Made by a program: the position numbers and the translations under genes | Assembly (NCBI RefSeq): GCF_019511345.1 | Contig: NZ_JAEUAK010000004.1 | Location: forward strand, 496,001 to 560,000 | Direction: 5' to 3' | Source of the DNA: Rhizobium mesosinicum | Lineage (GTDB): Bacteria > Pseudomonadota > Alphaproteobacteria > Rhizobiales > Rhizobiaceae | DNA length: 64,000 nucleotides | In this document: in pieces, positions 28,158-36,999 of the stretch | Layout of the letters: each line of letters opens with the position of its first letter | Numbering within the stretch: the first letter of the stretch is position 1 | Notes under the pieces: model-generated | The model's input: the letters and a program-made list of their open reading frames with translations, nothing else | Told to the model about the DNA's origin: nothing | Database searches by the model: none

Positions 28158-28580
28158 ATGACGACGACAGGCATTGGGCATATCGCGACCTTCACCCGCA
28201 CCGCAGCGATCTGCGCGGCGGCCGCGGCCATGGCCTTTGCGCTTGCCGGATGCAACAAGACAGCCGAGGAGAAGAAGGCCTTCGCCCAGCGCATGGCAGC
28301 GCCGACGGCTGTCGTGATGCCGGCCTCCAAGGGCGAACCCGTTGAAGGCGGTCTGACCAAAAGCCGGGATGGCTACCCGTCGTTCGGTGCGCCACTGACG
28401 GCCGCCAACGTGCAGATGAGCGACGAACAGGCGGCTGAGCTTCAGCATCAGCTGACGGCCCTCAGCGCCAAGCGCCAGTCGGGTGCGATCTCGGAAGCGG
28501 AGTATCAGCGCCGCGTAGCAGAGATGCGGGAACTGGCGGCCCGGCACGGGGCTGAAACGCTCTCCGAAATCACCAAATAA
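28158..28580 (+). CDS. Small lipoprotein, unknown function
   Basis: The 140-residue product has a signal peptide ending in the lipobox LAGC (Cys31 after AAAAMAFALAGC), so the mature protein should be lipid-anchored. The rest is polar, with a predicted helical C-terminus (SDEQAAELQHQLTALSAKRQ, then EAEYQRRVAEMRELAAR). This pattern resembles short SHOCT-like tails. It is divergent from phaC. No partner is evident. Confidence 0.75.
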   Translation: MTTTGIGHIATFTRTAAICAAAAAMAFALAGCNKTAEEKKAFAQRMAAPTAVVMPASKGEPVEGGLTKSRDGYPSFGAPLTAANVQMSDEQAAELQHQLTALSAKRQSGAISEAEYQRRVAEMRELAARHGAETLSEITK

Positions 28581-28804
28581 GCCTTGCCTTTAGGGCGATT
28601 TGGACGCAAAGCCTTCCGGATGGATCGGAAGATGCAATTTTCCCGATAATGCGCGTCGTGCGCGGCTTCTCCGTCAAAGATTTGCCGCGCAGTTAAGCTG
28701 AAGAGGAATACGGCGCTGCGAGTCTGAAGCTCGTATCGCAGATGCCGGGAGACGGAACGAGCTTCGACAGCGGTCAGGTTGGCCGCATTTCCATGGGGAA
28801 AGAG

Positions 28805-30022
28805 ATGGAAGAGTTTCACAAAGTCCGGCGTTTGCCGCCTTACGTTTTCGAACAGGTCAACCGTTTGAAAGCGAGCGCGCGAGCGGGCGGAGCCGATATC
28901 ATCGATCTCGGCATGGGAAACCCTGACCTTCCGACCCCCCAAGCGATCGTCGACAAGCTCTGCGAAGTCGTTCAGGACCCGCGCACCCACCGCTATTCGT
29001 CCTCCAAGGGCATTCCCGGTCTGCGCCGCGCCCAGGCGGCCTACTATGCACGCCGATTCGGCGTGAAGCTGAATCCTGACACGCAGGTGGTCGCCACCCT
29101 CGGCTCCAAGGAAGGCTTCGCCAATATGGCGCAGGCCATCACCGCGCCGGGCGACGTCATTCTCTGCCCGAACCCGACCTACCCGATCCATGCTTTCGGC
29201 TTCCTGATGGCAGGCGGCGTGATCCGTTCTATGTCGGTCGAGCCGGATGAAAGTTTCTTTCCGCCGCTCGAACGCGCCGTGCGCCATTCGATCCCGAAGC
29301 CGCTGGCGCTGATCCTGAATTACCCGTCGAACCCGACGGCCTTCGTAGCGACCCTCGACTTCTACAAGGACGTCATCGCCTTCGCGAAGAAGCACGACAT
29401 CATCGTCCTTTCGGACCTTGCCTATTCGGAAATCTATTTCGATGGTGAGCCGCCACCGTCGGTTCTGCAGGTTCCGGGCGCAATGGATGTGACGGTTGAA
29501 TTCACTTCCATGTCCAAGACATTCTCCATGCCTGGCTGGCGCATGGGCTTTGCGGTCGGCAACGAGCGGCTGATAGCGGCGCTGACGCGTGTTAAGTCCT
29601 ACCTCGATTACGGCGCCTTCACGCCGATCCAGGTTGCCGCAACCCATGCCCTGAATGGCGACGGCTCCGACATCGCGGAAGTCCGCAACGTCTACAAGCG
29701 TCGCCGCGATGTCATGGTCGAAAGCTTCAGCAAGGCCGGTTTCGAAGTGCCGCCCCCGGCCGCCACCATGTTTGCCTGGGCCAAAATCCCGGAAAAGTTC
29801 CGGCATCTTGGCTCGCTGGAATTCTCCAAGCTCCTGGTCGAGAAGGCCGATGTCGCCGTTGCCCCGGGCATCGGCTTCGGTGAGATGGGCGACGACTACG
29901 TGCGTCTGGCCCTCGTCGAGAACGAGCACCGAATTCGCCAGGCTGCGCGCAATATCAAGAAGTTCATGTCGACGGCCGACGAGACGATGCATAACGTCAT
30001 CTCGCTCAACGCCCACCGTTAA
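28805..30022 (+). CDS. PLP-dependent aminotransferase, LL-DAP/alanine type
   Basis: The product has 405 residues from ATG 28805, which follows GGGGAAAGAG. It begins MEEFHKVRRLPPYVFEQVN, as do AlaC/YfbQ-like and LL-diaminopimelate-type aminotransferases. The PLP lysine is in TSMSKTFSMPGWRMGF and the conserved block LGMGNPDLPTPQAIV is near residue 35. It precedes hom in the same direction, with 64 bases including a strong hairpin. A role in alanine or aspartate-family amino acid metabolism is inferred from this position. Confidence 0.9.
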   Translation: MEEFHKVRRLPPYVFEQVNRLKASARAGGADIIDLGMGNPDLPTPQAIVDKLCEVVQDPRTHRYSSSKGIPGLRRAQAAYYARRFGVKLNPDTQVVATLGSKEGFANMAQAITAPGDVILCPNPTYPIHAFGFLMAGGVIRSMSVEPDESFFPPLERAVRHSIPKPLALILNYPSNPTAFVATLDFYKDVIAFAKKHDIIVLSDLAYSEIYFDGEPPPSVLQVPGAMDVTVEFTSMSKTFSMPGWRMGFAVGNERLIAALTRVKSYLDYGAFTPIQVAATHALNGDGSDIAEVRNVYKRRRDVMVESFSKAGFEVPPPAATMFAWAKIPEKFRHLGSLEFSKLLVEKADVAVAPGIGFGEMGDDYVRLALVENEHRIRQAARNIKKFMSTADETMHNVISLNAHR

Positions 30023-30034
30023 TTCCAACCTCGA

Positions 30035-30060
30035 AGACAGCCGCAAAATTGCGGCTGTCT
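30035..30060 (+). terminator. Hairpin between the aminotransferase gene and hom
   Basis: AGACAGCCGCAA and TTGCGGCTGTCT form a perfect 12-bp stem around AA, 12 bases after the aminotransferase stop and 26 bases before the hom start. No T-run follows. It may limit read-through into hom, or stabilise the upstream mRNA end. Confidence 0.5.
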
Positions 30061-30086
30061 CTCACCAGACATTTCAGGATCGATCC

Positions 30087-31412
30087 ATGGCAGATGCCCT
30101 TAAAATCGGCATTGCGGGCTTGGGCACCGTTGGCGCCTCGCTTGTTCGCATCATCAAGCAGAAGAGCAACGAACTTGCAGTCACCTGCGGCCGCCCGATT
30201 GCGATCACGGCAGTTTCCGCTCGTAACCGCGCGAAAGACCGTGGCATCGATCTGACCGGCATCACTTGGTACGAGCGCCCGGAAGAAATGGCCGAAAAGG
30301 CCGACATCGATGTTTTCGTCGAGCTGATCGGTGGCGCAGAAGGTATTGCTAACATCGCTGTTCGCACGGCTCTCGCTCGTGGTCTCCATGTGGTGACTGC
30401 CAACAAGGCGCTGCTTGCCTATCATGGTGTGGAGCTTGCGACGATCGCGGAAGAAAAGGGCTCGCTCTTGAATTTCGAAGCGGCCGTTGCCGGCGGCATC
30501 CCTGTCATCAAGGCGCTGCGTGAATCGCTGACGGGCAACACGATCTCCCGCATCTACGGCATCATGAACGGCACTTGCAACTACATCCTCACAAAGATGG
30601 AGAAAGAGGGCCTGTCCTTTGCCGATTGCCTGAAGGAAGCCCAGCGCCTCGGTTATGCCGAGGCCGATCCGGCCTTTGACATCGAAGGCAACGACACCGC
30701 CCACAAGCTCTCGATCCTGACGACGCTTGCCTTCGGCAACAGGATCGCTGCTGACGACATCTATCTCGAGGGCATCACCAATATCTCGATCGAGGATATT
30801 CGCGCCGCAGCCGATCTCGGCTACCGCATCAAGCTGCTCGGCGTCGCCCAGCGCACGGACACCGGCATCGAACAGCGGGTGCATCCGACCATGGTACCGG
30901 TCGATTCCGTCATCGCCCAGGTCGATGGTGTCACCAACGCGGTCGCAATCGAATCCGATATTCTCGGCGAACTGCTGATGGTCGGCCCAGGTGCCGGCGG
31001 TAGTGCCACGGCCTCTTCTGTGCTTGGCGATATCGCCGACATCGCCAAGAGCCAGCCGGGCGCCCAGCGCGTTCCCGTTCTCGGCCATCCCGCCAAGTCG
31101 CTGGAGACTTACCGCAAGGCGCAGATCCAGAGCCACGAGGGTGGTTATTTCATCCGCCTGACCGTTCTCGACCGCACCGGCGTTTTTGCGAGCGTCGCAA
31201 CCCGCATGGCCGAAAACCAGATTTCGCTGGAATCGATCGTCCAGCGTTCCAAGCAGCACCTGGCGCCCTCGCATCATCAGACGATCATCCTCGTCACCCA
31301 TGCGACGATGGAGGATTCGGTGCGCAAGGCGGTCGCGGCGATCAAGGAAGAGGGCTATCTCGTCGGCGAACCACAGGTGATCCGCATCGAGCGTCCCAAG
31401 GAAGAATCCTGA
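30087..31412 (+). CDS. hom: Homoserine dehydrogenase
   Basis: The enzyme reduces aspartate semialdehyde to homoserine, the branch point to threonine and methionine. The 441-residue product shows the NAD(P) site KIGIAGLGTVGASLVRII, the catalytic domain block EAAVAGGIPVIKALRESL with YGIMNGTCNYILTKME, and a C-terminal ACT domain (from about residue 350, FIRLTVLDRTGVFASVA) for feedback control. The ATG at 30087 gives the family length. The long frame upstream of it belongs to the wrong reading of the aminotransferase gene. Confidence 0.95.
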   Translation: MADALKIGIAGLGTVGASLVRIIKQKSNELAVTCGRPIAITAVSARNRAKDRGIDLTGITWYERPEEMAEKADIDVFVELIGGAEGIANIAVRTALARGLHVVTANKALLAYHGVELATIAEEKGSLLNFEAAVAGGIPVIKALRESLTGNTISRIYGIMNGTCNYILTKMEKEGLSFADCLKEAQRLGYAEADPAFDIEGNDTAHKLSILTTLAFGNRIAADDIYLEGITNISIEDIRAAADLGYRIKLLGVAQRTDTGIEQRVHPTMVPVDSVIAQVDGVTNAVAIESDILGELLMVGPGAGGSATASSVLGDIADIAKSQPGAQRVPVLGHPAKSLETYRKAQIQSHEGGYFIRLTVLDRTGVFASVATRMAENQISLESIVQRSKQHLAPSHHQTIILVTHATMEDSVRKAVAAIKEEGYLVGEPQVIRIERPKEES

Positions 31413-31555
31413 CCCTTTGTGCCAATTGGAACGACTGAGCCGGCCGGGTCGTTCGGACGGATTTTCTGTTGGCAATCACAGCATTTCACCAAAGTCTATA
31501 TTAACAGATATGAAGATGTCGATATAATTGATCCCTGAGCTGTTGGAGTCGTGGG

Positions 31556-31768
31556 TTGAGGAATATTGAGCATACGGATGATCATGCTCACACCGAGCTT
31601 GAGAATCCTCGGGGGGAATTACAGAGATATGATCCGACGACGCCGGCAGCGGCCCTTGAATGCGAGGGGCCGCCAAGGCGGAATTGGGCCACGCTCCTGA
31701 TCCTGCTTTCGATCCTCTTCGTCCAGCTGCTTGTTATCGGCTTGGTTATTCGGGCAATTTTCTGGTAA
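31556..31768 (+). CDS. Possible small single-span membrane protein
   Basis: A TTG at 31556, with GGAG 9 bases before it, opens a 70-residue frame. The first 40 residues are polar and acidic and the last 27 form one strong membrane span (WATLLILLSILFVQLLVIGL). The pattern and the position between hom and recJ suggest a real gene. In related genomes I recall glpX in this place, which is not present here. The preceding 31413-31555 stretch is AT-rich and shows no other gene. Confidence 0.5.
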   Translation: MRNIEHTDDHAHTELENPRGELQRYDPTTPAAALECEGPPRRNWATLLILLSILFVQLLVIGLVIRAIFW

Positions 31769-31845
31769 TCCACAGGCTTGAAATCACCGCTTTGCTATCT
31801 GCCATGCATCTGTAAAAAGGGCAGATGATGAAAGCGGAGTTTGGC

Positions 31846-33648
31846 ATGGCAGATCAGGTCGATCCGGTACCGCGTGCCTTCCTGGGCGTCGAAAAATCGG
31901 TTCTCCACAATCGCTGGGTTTCACGTCTCGATCAGGCGGGGCAGAACCGAGCGCTCGCCATGTCGCAGATGCACGGCCTGCCGGATTTGATCGCACGTGT
32001 GCTAGCCGGGCGCGGCGTGACGGTGGACGAGGCCGTCGAATTCCTGGACCCGACGATCCGCAGCCTCATGCCAGACCCCTACAAGCTGACGGACTGCGAG
32101 AAAGCAGCCAAGCGTCTTGCTGTTGCGATCCGGAATAGTGAGCCTGTCGCGATCTTCGGCGACTACGACGTCGATGGCGCTGCGTCCTCCGCGCTCATGT
32201 ATCGCTTCCTGACCCATTTCGGCGTCAAGGCGCATATCTACATTCCCGATCGCATCTTCGAAGGTTACGGCCCCAACCCGACGGCCATCAATCAGTTGAT
32301 CGATAACGGTGCTAGCCTGATCGTCACGGTCGACTGCGGTTCCACCAGTCATGAGGCGCTTGCGACTGCCGCGAACCGCAACATCGATGTCGTTGTCATC
32401 GATCACCATCAGGTGACACACGATCTGCCGCCCTGCCACTCCCTCGTCAATCCAAATCGCGAAGACGATCTGTCCGGGCTAGGACATCTTTGTGCGGCGG
32501 GTGTCGTTTTCATGGTGCTCGTGGCAACACTGCGCCTGCTGCGCGAGTCCGGAGACAAGCGCATTCTCGCGATCGATCTCCTGCAATGGCTGGATATCGT
32601 GGCACTCGCGACCGTCTGCGATGTCGTACCCCTCAAGGGCCTCAACCGCGCCTATGTGGTCAAAGGATTGGTTGCCGCGCGCCACCAGAGCAATGCCGGT
32701 CTTGCGGCACTATTCCGCAAGGCGGGCCTGGCTGGGCCTGTTACGCCCTATCATTTCGGCTTCCTGATCGGCCCGCGCATCAATGCGGGCGGGCGAATCG
32801 GTGATGCAGCGCTCGGAAGCCGCCTGTTGACGCTCGACGATGCCGTCGAGGCCGAAGCCATCGCCCAGCGGCTGGACGAGCTCAACCGCGAACGGCAAGC
32901 GATGGAAGCGGTCATGCTGCAGGAGGCCGAGGCCGAAGCGCTCGCCGAGTATGGAGATGGCGAGGGGGCTTCCGTCATCGTCACCGCGCATGAGAAATGG
33001 CACCCTGGTATTGTCGGCCTCATTGCCGCGCGCCTGAAGGAGAGGTTCAAACGACCCGCCTTCGCCATCGCCTTCGATCCATCAGGCAAAGGTACGGGAT
33101 CTGGCCGTTCGATCAGCGGCTTCGACATGGGCAGGATGGTTCGTGCTGCGGTCGATGAGGGACTGCTCATCAAGGGCGGTGGTCACGCCATGGCGGCCGG
33201 TCTTACCGTTGAGCGCGGCAAGCTTGGCCTGCTGAGAGCCTTCTTCACGGAGAAGGCACAGAAGACGGTGTCGGCCCTTGTCGCCAATGAAACGCTGAAG
33301 ATCGATGGCGCTATCGCTGCAAGTGGCGCAACGATCGATCTCATCGACCGTCTGGAAACGGCAGGCCCATATGGCTCTGGACATTCGCAACCAATTTTTG
33401 CCGTGCCGGCGCATCGTGTGCGCGATTCTCGCCTGGTCGGCGAGCGGCATGTGAAGGTGACGCTGGAAGCCATGGACGGTGCTCGCCTCGACGGCATCGC
33501 CTTCAGGGCTGCGGAAACGCCCCTCGGCAATCTGCTTCTCAACTCTCGCGGCGCCAACCTGCATGTCGCAGGTTCGCTCGGCGCCGAACATTATCAGAGC
33601 TCGCGCAGAATCCAGCTGCGCATCAGCGACGGCGCGCCTGCCAAATGA
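31846..33648 (+). CDS. recJ: Single-stranded-DNA-specific exonuclease RecJ
   Basis: RecJ is a 5'-3' ssDNA exonuclease of recombination and mismatch repair. From ATG 31846, with GGAG upstream, the product has 600 residues. The DHH phosphoesterase motifs are present: IFGDYDVDGAASSALM, TVDCGSTSHEAL and VVIDHHQVTHDLPP, with the DHHA1 part GRSISGFDMGRMVRAA and GGGHAMAAGLTVE. An ATG pair at 31825/31828 is an alternative start. The gene is followed by about 180 noncoding bases and the tRNA-Glu cluster. Confidence 0.94.
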   Translation: MADQVDPVPRAFLGVEKSVLHNRWVSRLDQAGQNRALAMSQMHGLPDLIARVLAGRGVTVDEAVEFLDPTIRSLMPDPYKLTDCEKAAKRLAVAIRNSEPVAIFGDYDVDGAASSALMYRFLTHFGVKAHIYIPDRIFEGYGPNPTAINQLIDNGASLIVTVDCGSTSHEALATAANRNIDVVVIDHHQVTHDLPPCHSLVNPNREDDLSGLGHLCAAGVVFMVLVATLRLLRESGDKRILAIDLLQWLDIVALATVCDVVPLKGLNRAYVVKGLVAARHQSNAGLAALFRKAGLAGPVTPYHFGFLIGPRINAGGRIGDAALGSRLLTLDDAVEAEAIAQRLDELNRERQAMEAVMLQEAEAEALAEYGDGEGASVIVTAHEKWHPGIVGLIAARLKERFKRPAFAIAFDPSGKGTGSGRSISGFDMGRMVRAAVDEGLLIKGGGHAMAAGLTVERGKLGLLRAFFTEKAQKTVSALVANETLKIDGAIAASGATIDLIDRLETAGPYGSGHSQPIFAVPAHRVRDSRLVGERHVKVTLEAMDGARLDGIAFRAAETPLGNLLLNSRGANLHVAGSLGAEHYQSSRRIQLRISDGAPAK

Positions 33649-33827
33649 CCGCATAAAAAGCAATTGGCCAGGAGAAAGGCAGGTTGCTACGGCCGGGGAG
33701 GGGGTGCTTTTCCGCGAGGGCGAGTGACGGGCATAACAAGCAGCACGCCGCCCTCAATTCGCACATCGCGGCTCAGCGACTGTACCGAGATAATTCTATA
33801 AAAATAAAAGGAAATAATGGAGGAGAG

Positions 33828-33902
33828 TGGCACGCCCTAGGGGAGTCGAACCCCTCTTTACAGAATGAAAATCTGTCGTCCTAACCGATAGACGAAGGGC
33901 GC
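33828..33902 (-). tRNA. tRNA-Glu (anticodon TTC), copy 1
   Basis: The minus strand folds into a full cloverleaf beginning GCGCCCTTCGTC, with anticodon loop TTTTCAT (TTC), T-loop TTCGACT and an encoded CCA. The acceptor ends AGGGCGT-G-CCA, so the first pair is G1-U72. The body is identical to the copy at 34285-34359. No U-rich hairpin terminator is clear, but a T-rich run follows on the minus strand. Confidence 0.97.
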
Positions 33903-33920
33903 GTGCTCTGTGGTGGCGCC

Positions 33921-33949
33921 CTTATAGTCAGCACCTTTCTGTACCGCAA
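33921..33949 (-). promoter_or_regulatory. Promoter of tRNA-Glu copy 1
   Basis: On the minus strand TTGCGG and TATAAG are 17 bases apart, close to the rhizobial sigma-70 consensus, with the -10 box ending 18 bases before the tRNA. An identical arrangement precedes copy 3, and a close one precedes copy 2. The rest of the gap to 34135 contains no gene. Confidence 0.7.
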
Positions 33950-34135
33950 GCGGCAAAATGAGAATTTTTCGCCGGATTATGCAGATTTTTGCTGGGCTTG
34001 TGGAAAAGTGGAGAAGGGGCGGGAATGATTGTCTTCGCCGGATCTGTCACTGCATGAATTGTTGGCGTGCAGCCGTCGGTCACCACGTGCAGGGGCGATT
34101 TCGTTCTTTGTGAAACTTCCGTCGACGGCTCTTTT

Positions 34136-34210
34136 TGGTGCGCCCTAGGGGAGTCGAACCCCTCTTTACAGAATGAGAATCTGTCGTCCTAACCGATAGA
34201 CGAAGGGCGC
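34136..34210 (-). tRNA. tRNA-Glu (anticodon CTC)
   Basis: The cloverleaf is the same as in the flanking copies except for three bases: the wobble anticodon base (loop TTCTCAT, CTC), position 72, which is C and so gives G1-C72, and the discriminator, which is A instead of G. CCA is encoded. It reads GAG codons. Confidence 0.97.
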
Positions 34211-34222
34211 AGGCCTTCAGCT

Positions 34223-34251
34223 CAAATAGGAAAGTGCAACGCGTTCCGCAA
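34223..34251 (-). promoter_or_regulatory. Promoter of tRNA-Glu (CTC)
   Basis: TTGCGG and TATTTG on the minus strand are separated by 17 bases, 12 bases before the tRNA. The -35 is part of the sequence CCGCTTGCGG, which is also found upstream of the other two tRNA-Glu genes. Confidence 0.6.
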
Positions 34252-34284
34252 GCGGTAGGTATAATGTCGAATTGGAAGAAGAAG

Positions 34285-34359
34285 TGGCACGCCCTAGGGG
34301 AGTCGAACCCCTCTTTACAGAATGAAAATCTGTCGTCCTAACCGATAGACGAAGGGCGC
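34285..34359 (-). tRNA. tRNA-Glu (anticodon TTC), copy 3
   Basis: The sequence is identical to the copy at 33828-33902, including the G1-U72 acceptor pair, discriminator G and encoded CCA. Upstream similarity continues through the promoter for about 60 bases with small gaps, so the two copies come from a duplication of a promoter-tRNA unit. Confidence 0.97.
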
Positions 34360-34375
34360 GTGCTGTGGTGGCGCC

Positions 34376-34404
34376 CTTATAGTCAGGCACTTCCGATCCC
34401 GCAA
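34376..34404 (-). promoter_or_regulatory. Promoter of tRNA-Glu copy 3
   Basis: TTGCGG and TATAAG lie 17 bases apart on the minus strand, as for copy 1; the spacer sequences differ at several positions, which argues that the hexamers are under selection. Confidence 0.7.
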
Positions 34405-34554
34405 GCGGCAAATTCGAAATTTTTCAAAAAAATGACAGGCCATTTCCGCTTGGGTAAAACGAATATTATTGCAGCCGAATCAAAGAGCTGCAGCGGTCGC
34501 CGGAAATCCTGTGCTGTCAGCGTCCCCCACGTGACTCTTTCAAAAGTTGGACGT

Positions 34555-35649
34555 TCAGATGGCCCTTGCTGAAGCAATCGGCGCCCTCTTGCGGCCGCAG
34601 CCCCAGTTCCAGTCGCGGGTATTGCCCGTGTCCAGATGGACCGAATCCGTGTGGCAGTAGGTACCGACGCCGCCGCGGTTCGGGAGCGATCGGATATATT
34701 CGGCGATATCCCATTTGCTGACGCCATTGATCTGGATATCGGCAGCCTCACAACTCTTGTGCATCGATTCCTCGGCGCCTCCGACTTCACGGTTATGCTG
34801 CGGATCGCGGTAGCCTGACGTGACGACGACTGGCTTGCCGAAATGAGTTTCGACTGTCTTGATGACCCGCATGAGATCAGGCTTGAAGCAGCCGACCTCT
34901 ACGCTGTCGTTCTGCACATGCAGGCCGTTCGGCGCGCTGCGCGTCATGCCGGGCAGCGATGCCTTCTGCAGGAGCCCGGAGAGGCTGCTGAGCAGATTCT
35001 GCTTCGGCGCGCTGTAGAGCGCATTCATCGTCGATCCCGGAATGCTTCCGCCGGCAAGTGAGGCGGTTTGGTCGGGTGCGAGCTTCGTGCTGGTATCCTG
35101 TGACGACTGCTGCGGCAGCATCTCGCCTTGCTGGGGCTCGGGCGGCGCGCTGAACACGCTCGACCTTGGGCCGGCATTCTCGGGTGCGTAGGCGTTCACG
35201 CCCTGCGGCTGGACGATCGTGGAGGTCGAGTTATTTTGCGGCAGCGCCTGATGATCGGAAAAGATGCTCATCGCCTGCGCATTGATTCGCGTCGATTGCA
35301 TGACGAGACCGCCGATATTGGCCGGCTGCTGCCGTTGCGTGGCAGGATCGACGGTCGGGGCCGTTAACGCATTCGAATCCTGAGCCGCAACCTGCGGATC
35401 GACACCGGAGACATTGGTCAGCATCGGATCGCGATAGGGCTGTTTCGAAGCAGTGGACGATGCGGCGGGCATTGCCGCTGCAAGCCTCGGCGCCGGCTGT
35501 CCCTCCGCGGCCGGTGTGGCGACGGCGGCCGAATCAAGCGCCTTCTTGTCGGAGACGCAGCCGGAAAGCGCCAGGATGGAGCTGGCGATCAGCACAGCAC
35601 CGACAGCCTGCCGGCTCGAGGGGGCAATCAGCTTGTTGTTTCTTGTCAA
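34555..35649 (-). CDS. M15-type D,D-carboxypeptidase lipoprotein
   Basis: The 364-residue protein has a lipobox (SSILALSGC, Cys31) and so is probably a periplasmic lipoprotein. A long Ser/Gln/Pro-rich linker leads to a C-terminal peptidase M15 domain. Zinc ligands are recognisable as the His and Asp of EESMHKSCEAADIQI and the final His of TDSVHLDTG; the block VVVTSGYRDPQHNREVGGAE is characteristic. It should trim peptidoglycan stem peptides. It is transcribed toward the tRNA-Glu cluster. Confidence 0.88.
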   Translation of the reverse strand: MTRNNKLIAPSSRQAVGAVLIASSILALSGCVSDKKALDSAAVATPAAEGQPAPRLAAAMPAASSTASKQPYRDPMLTNVSGVDPQVAAQDSNALTAPTVDPATQRQQPANIGGLVMQSTRINAQAMSIFSDHQALPQNNSTSTIVQPQGVNAYAPENAGPRSSVFSAPPEPQQGEMLPQQSSQDTSTKLAPDQTASLAGGSIPGSTMNALYSAPKQNLLSSLSGLLQKASLPGMTRSAPNGLHVQNDSVEVGCFKPDLMRVIKTVETHFGKPVVVTSGYRDPQHNREVGGAEESMHKSCEAADIQINGVSKWDIAEYIRSLPNRGGVGTYCHTDSVHLDTGNTRDWNWGCGRKRAPIASARAI

Positions 35650-35745
35650 CCGAGAATTCTCCGGTGAATGCGGAAGGCGCCCGAAAGCGCGCTTCCGTTA
35701 CGATAGAACCGGAGAGTGCCTCGTGAAGCTTGCCTGCAGCTTGGC

Positions 35746-36186
35746 TTACCAGGCGCCGGTATTGCCCATCGACAGCCAGGGTTCGGCCGGGGCCAGTTTT
35801 TCGCCCTTTTGCAGGATCTCGATGGAGATACCATCGGGCGATCGTACGAAGGCCATGTTGCCGTCGCGCGGCGGGCGATTAATCGTAATGCCGTTGTCCA
35901 TCAATTTCTGGCAGATCGCGTAGATGTCATCCACCTCATAGGCGAGGTGACCGAAATTGCGTCCTCCAGTATAATCCTCCGTGTCCCAGTTATAAGTAAG
36001 CTCCAGACAAGGGGCTTTTTCGCTGCGGGCGCGGTCGAGATCATCGCGAGCGGCCAGGAAAACGAGCGTGAAGCGGCCCTTCTCGTTCTCATGGCGGCGG
36101 ATTTCCTCGAGTCCGAAGAGTGTGGTGTAAAAATGGAGGGAAGCGTCGAGGTCTTTGACGCGAACCATCGTGTGGAGATAACGCAT
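35746..36186 (-). CDS. gloA: Lactoylglutathione lyase (glyoxalase I)
   Basis: GloA isomerises the hemithioacetal of methylglyoxal and glutathione to S-lactoylglutathione. The 146-residue protein starts [20 protein letters not shown], with metal-ligand His5; further ligands are in [17 protein letters not shown] and [10 protein letters not shown]. The short length without a zinc-type insertion fits the nickel-type bacterial enzyme. It stands upstream of the carboxypeptidase gene with about 95 bases between. Confidence 0.93.
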   Translation of the reverse strand: MRYLHTMVRVKDLDASLHFYTTLFGLEEIRRHENEKGRFTLVFLAARDDLDRARSEKAPCLELTYNWDTEDYTGGRNFGHLAYEVDDIYAICQKLMDNGITINRPPRDGNMAFVRSPDGISIEILQKGEKLAPAEPWLSMGNTGAW

Positions 36187-36379
36187 TGTGTTTCCTCTCT
36201 CTATTTAGGCTAGCCCGTCTGGGTAACAGACGTCAGTTTCGGGCAAGTCATCTCTATAGAATGTACAGTTGGGAATAACCGAAAACTAGGACTTGCGCTT
36301 ATCCGTTACCAAGATGTTAATCTTGATCTCAAGAATCAGTTAACCGTAACAGTGTGACGCGTATTGAGGGGCTGGCGAT

Positions 36380-36958
36380 ATGGCTGACAGGATTTCATCG
36401 AATGGCTTTACCGACCTTGAAGAGTTGTCGGCGGAGCCGGTTGACCTCGTTGAAATCACCGGCGTGGTGAAATGGTTCGACGTGGCCAAGGGCTTCGGCT
36501 TCATCGTTCCCGACAATGGTATGCAGGATGTACTGCTGCACGTGACCTGCCTGCGCCGTGACGGCTACCAGACCATTCTCGAAGGCACCCGCATCGTCGC
36601 TCTCATCCAGCGCCGTGAGCGTGGCTTCCAGGCCTTCAAGATCCTTTCCATGGACCAGTCGACTGCGGTCCATCCCTCGCAGCTGCCGCCGGTTCGCACC
36701 CATGTGCAGGTCACGGCAACGAGTGGCCTCGAGCGCGCGCTGGTAAAGTGGTTCAACCGTACCAAGGGCTTCGGCTTCCTGACGCGCGGTGAGGGCACGG
36801 AAGACATCTTCGTGCATATGGAAACGCTGCGCCGCTTCGGCCTCACCGAACTGCGTCCCGGACAGGTGGTGCTGGTGCGCTTTGGCGACGGCGAGAAGGG
36901 CCTCATGGCTGCCGAGATTCATCCTGACGTTCCGAGCCCGGTTGGCCGGTCTCATTGA
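36380..36958 (+). CDS. Double cold-shock domain protein
   Basis: The 192-residue protein holds two cold-shock domains. Domain 1 (about residues 28-92) has [17 protein letters not shown] and [10 protein letters not shown]; domain 2 (about 116-182) has [17 protein letters not shown] and [12 protein letters not shown]. Both carry RNP1 and RNP2 aromatic residues for binding single-stranded nucleic acid. Fused double CSD proteins of this size are common in rhizobia. The 190-base upstream gap ends in a GC-poor leader with no clear thermoswitch. It is divergent from gloA. Confidence 0.92.
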   Translation: MADRISSNGFTDLEELSAEPVDLVEITGVVKWFDVAKGFGFIVPDNGMQDVLLHVTCLRRDGYQTILEGTRIVALIQRRERGFQAFKILSMDQSTAVHPSQLPPVRTHVQVTATSGLERALVKWFNRTKGFGFLTRGEGTEDIFVHMETLRRFGLTELRPGQVVLVRFGDGEKGLMAAEIHPDVPSPVGRSH

Positions 36959-36999
36959 TGGGAGGCCTGTTTTCCGTCGAGATGATAAGGAGCGCCTTC

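Noticed and set aside
28505..31475. Two long minus-strand frames opposite the aminotransferase and hom genes
   Set aside because: Both follow the codon phase of the real plus-strand genes and show no motifs.
36187..36379. A cold-shock leader RNA thermoswitch before the double cold-shock gene
   Set aside because: The leader is the right size, but I could not identify a conserved structure.
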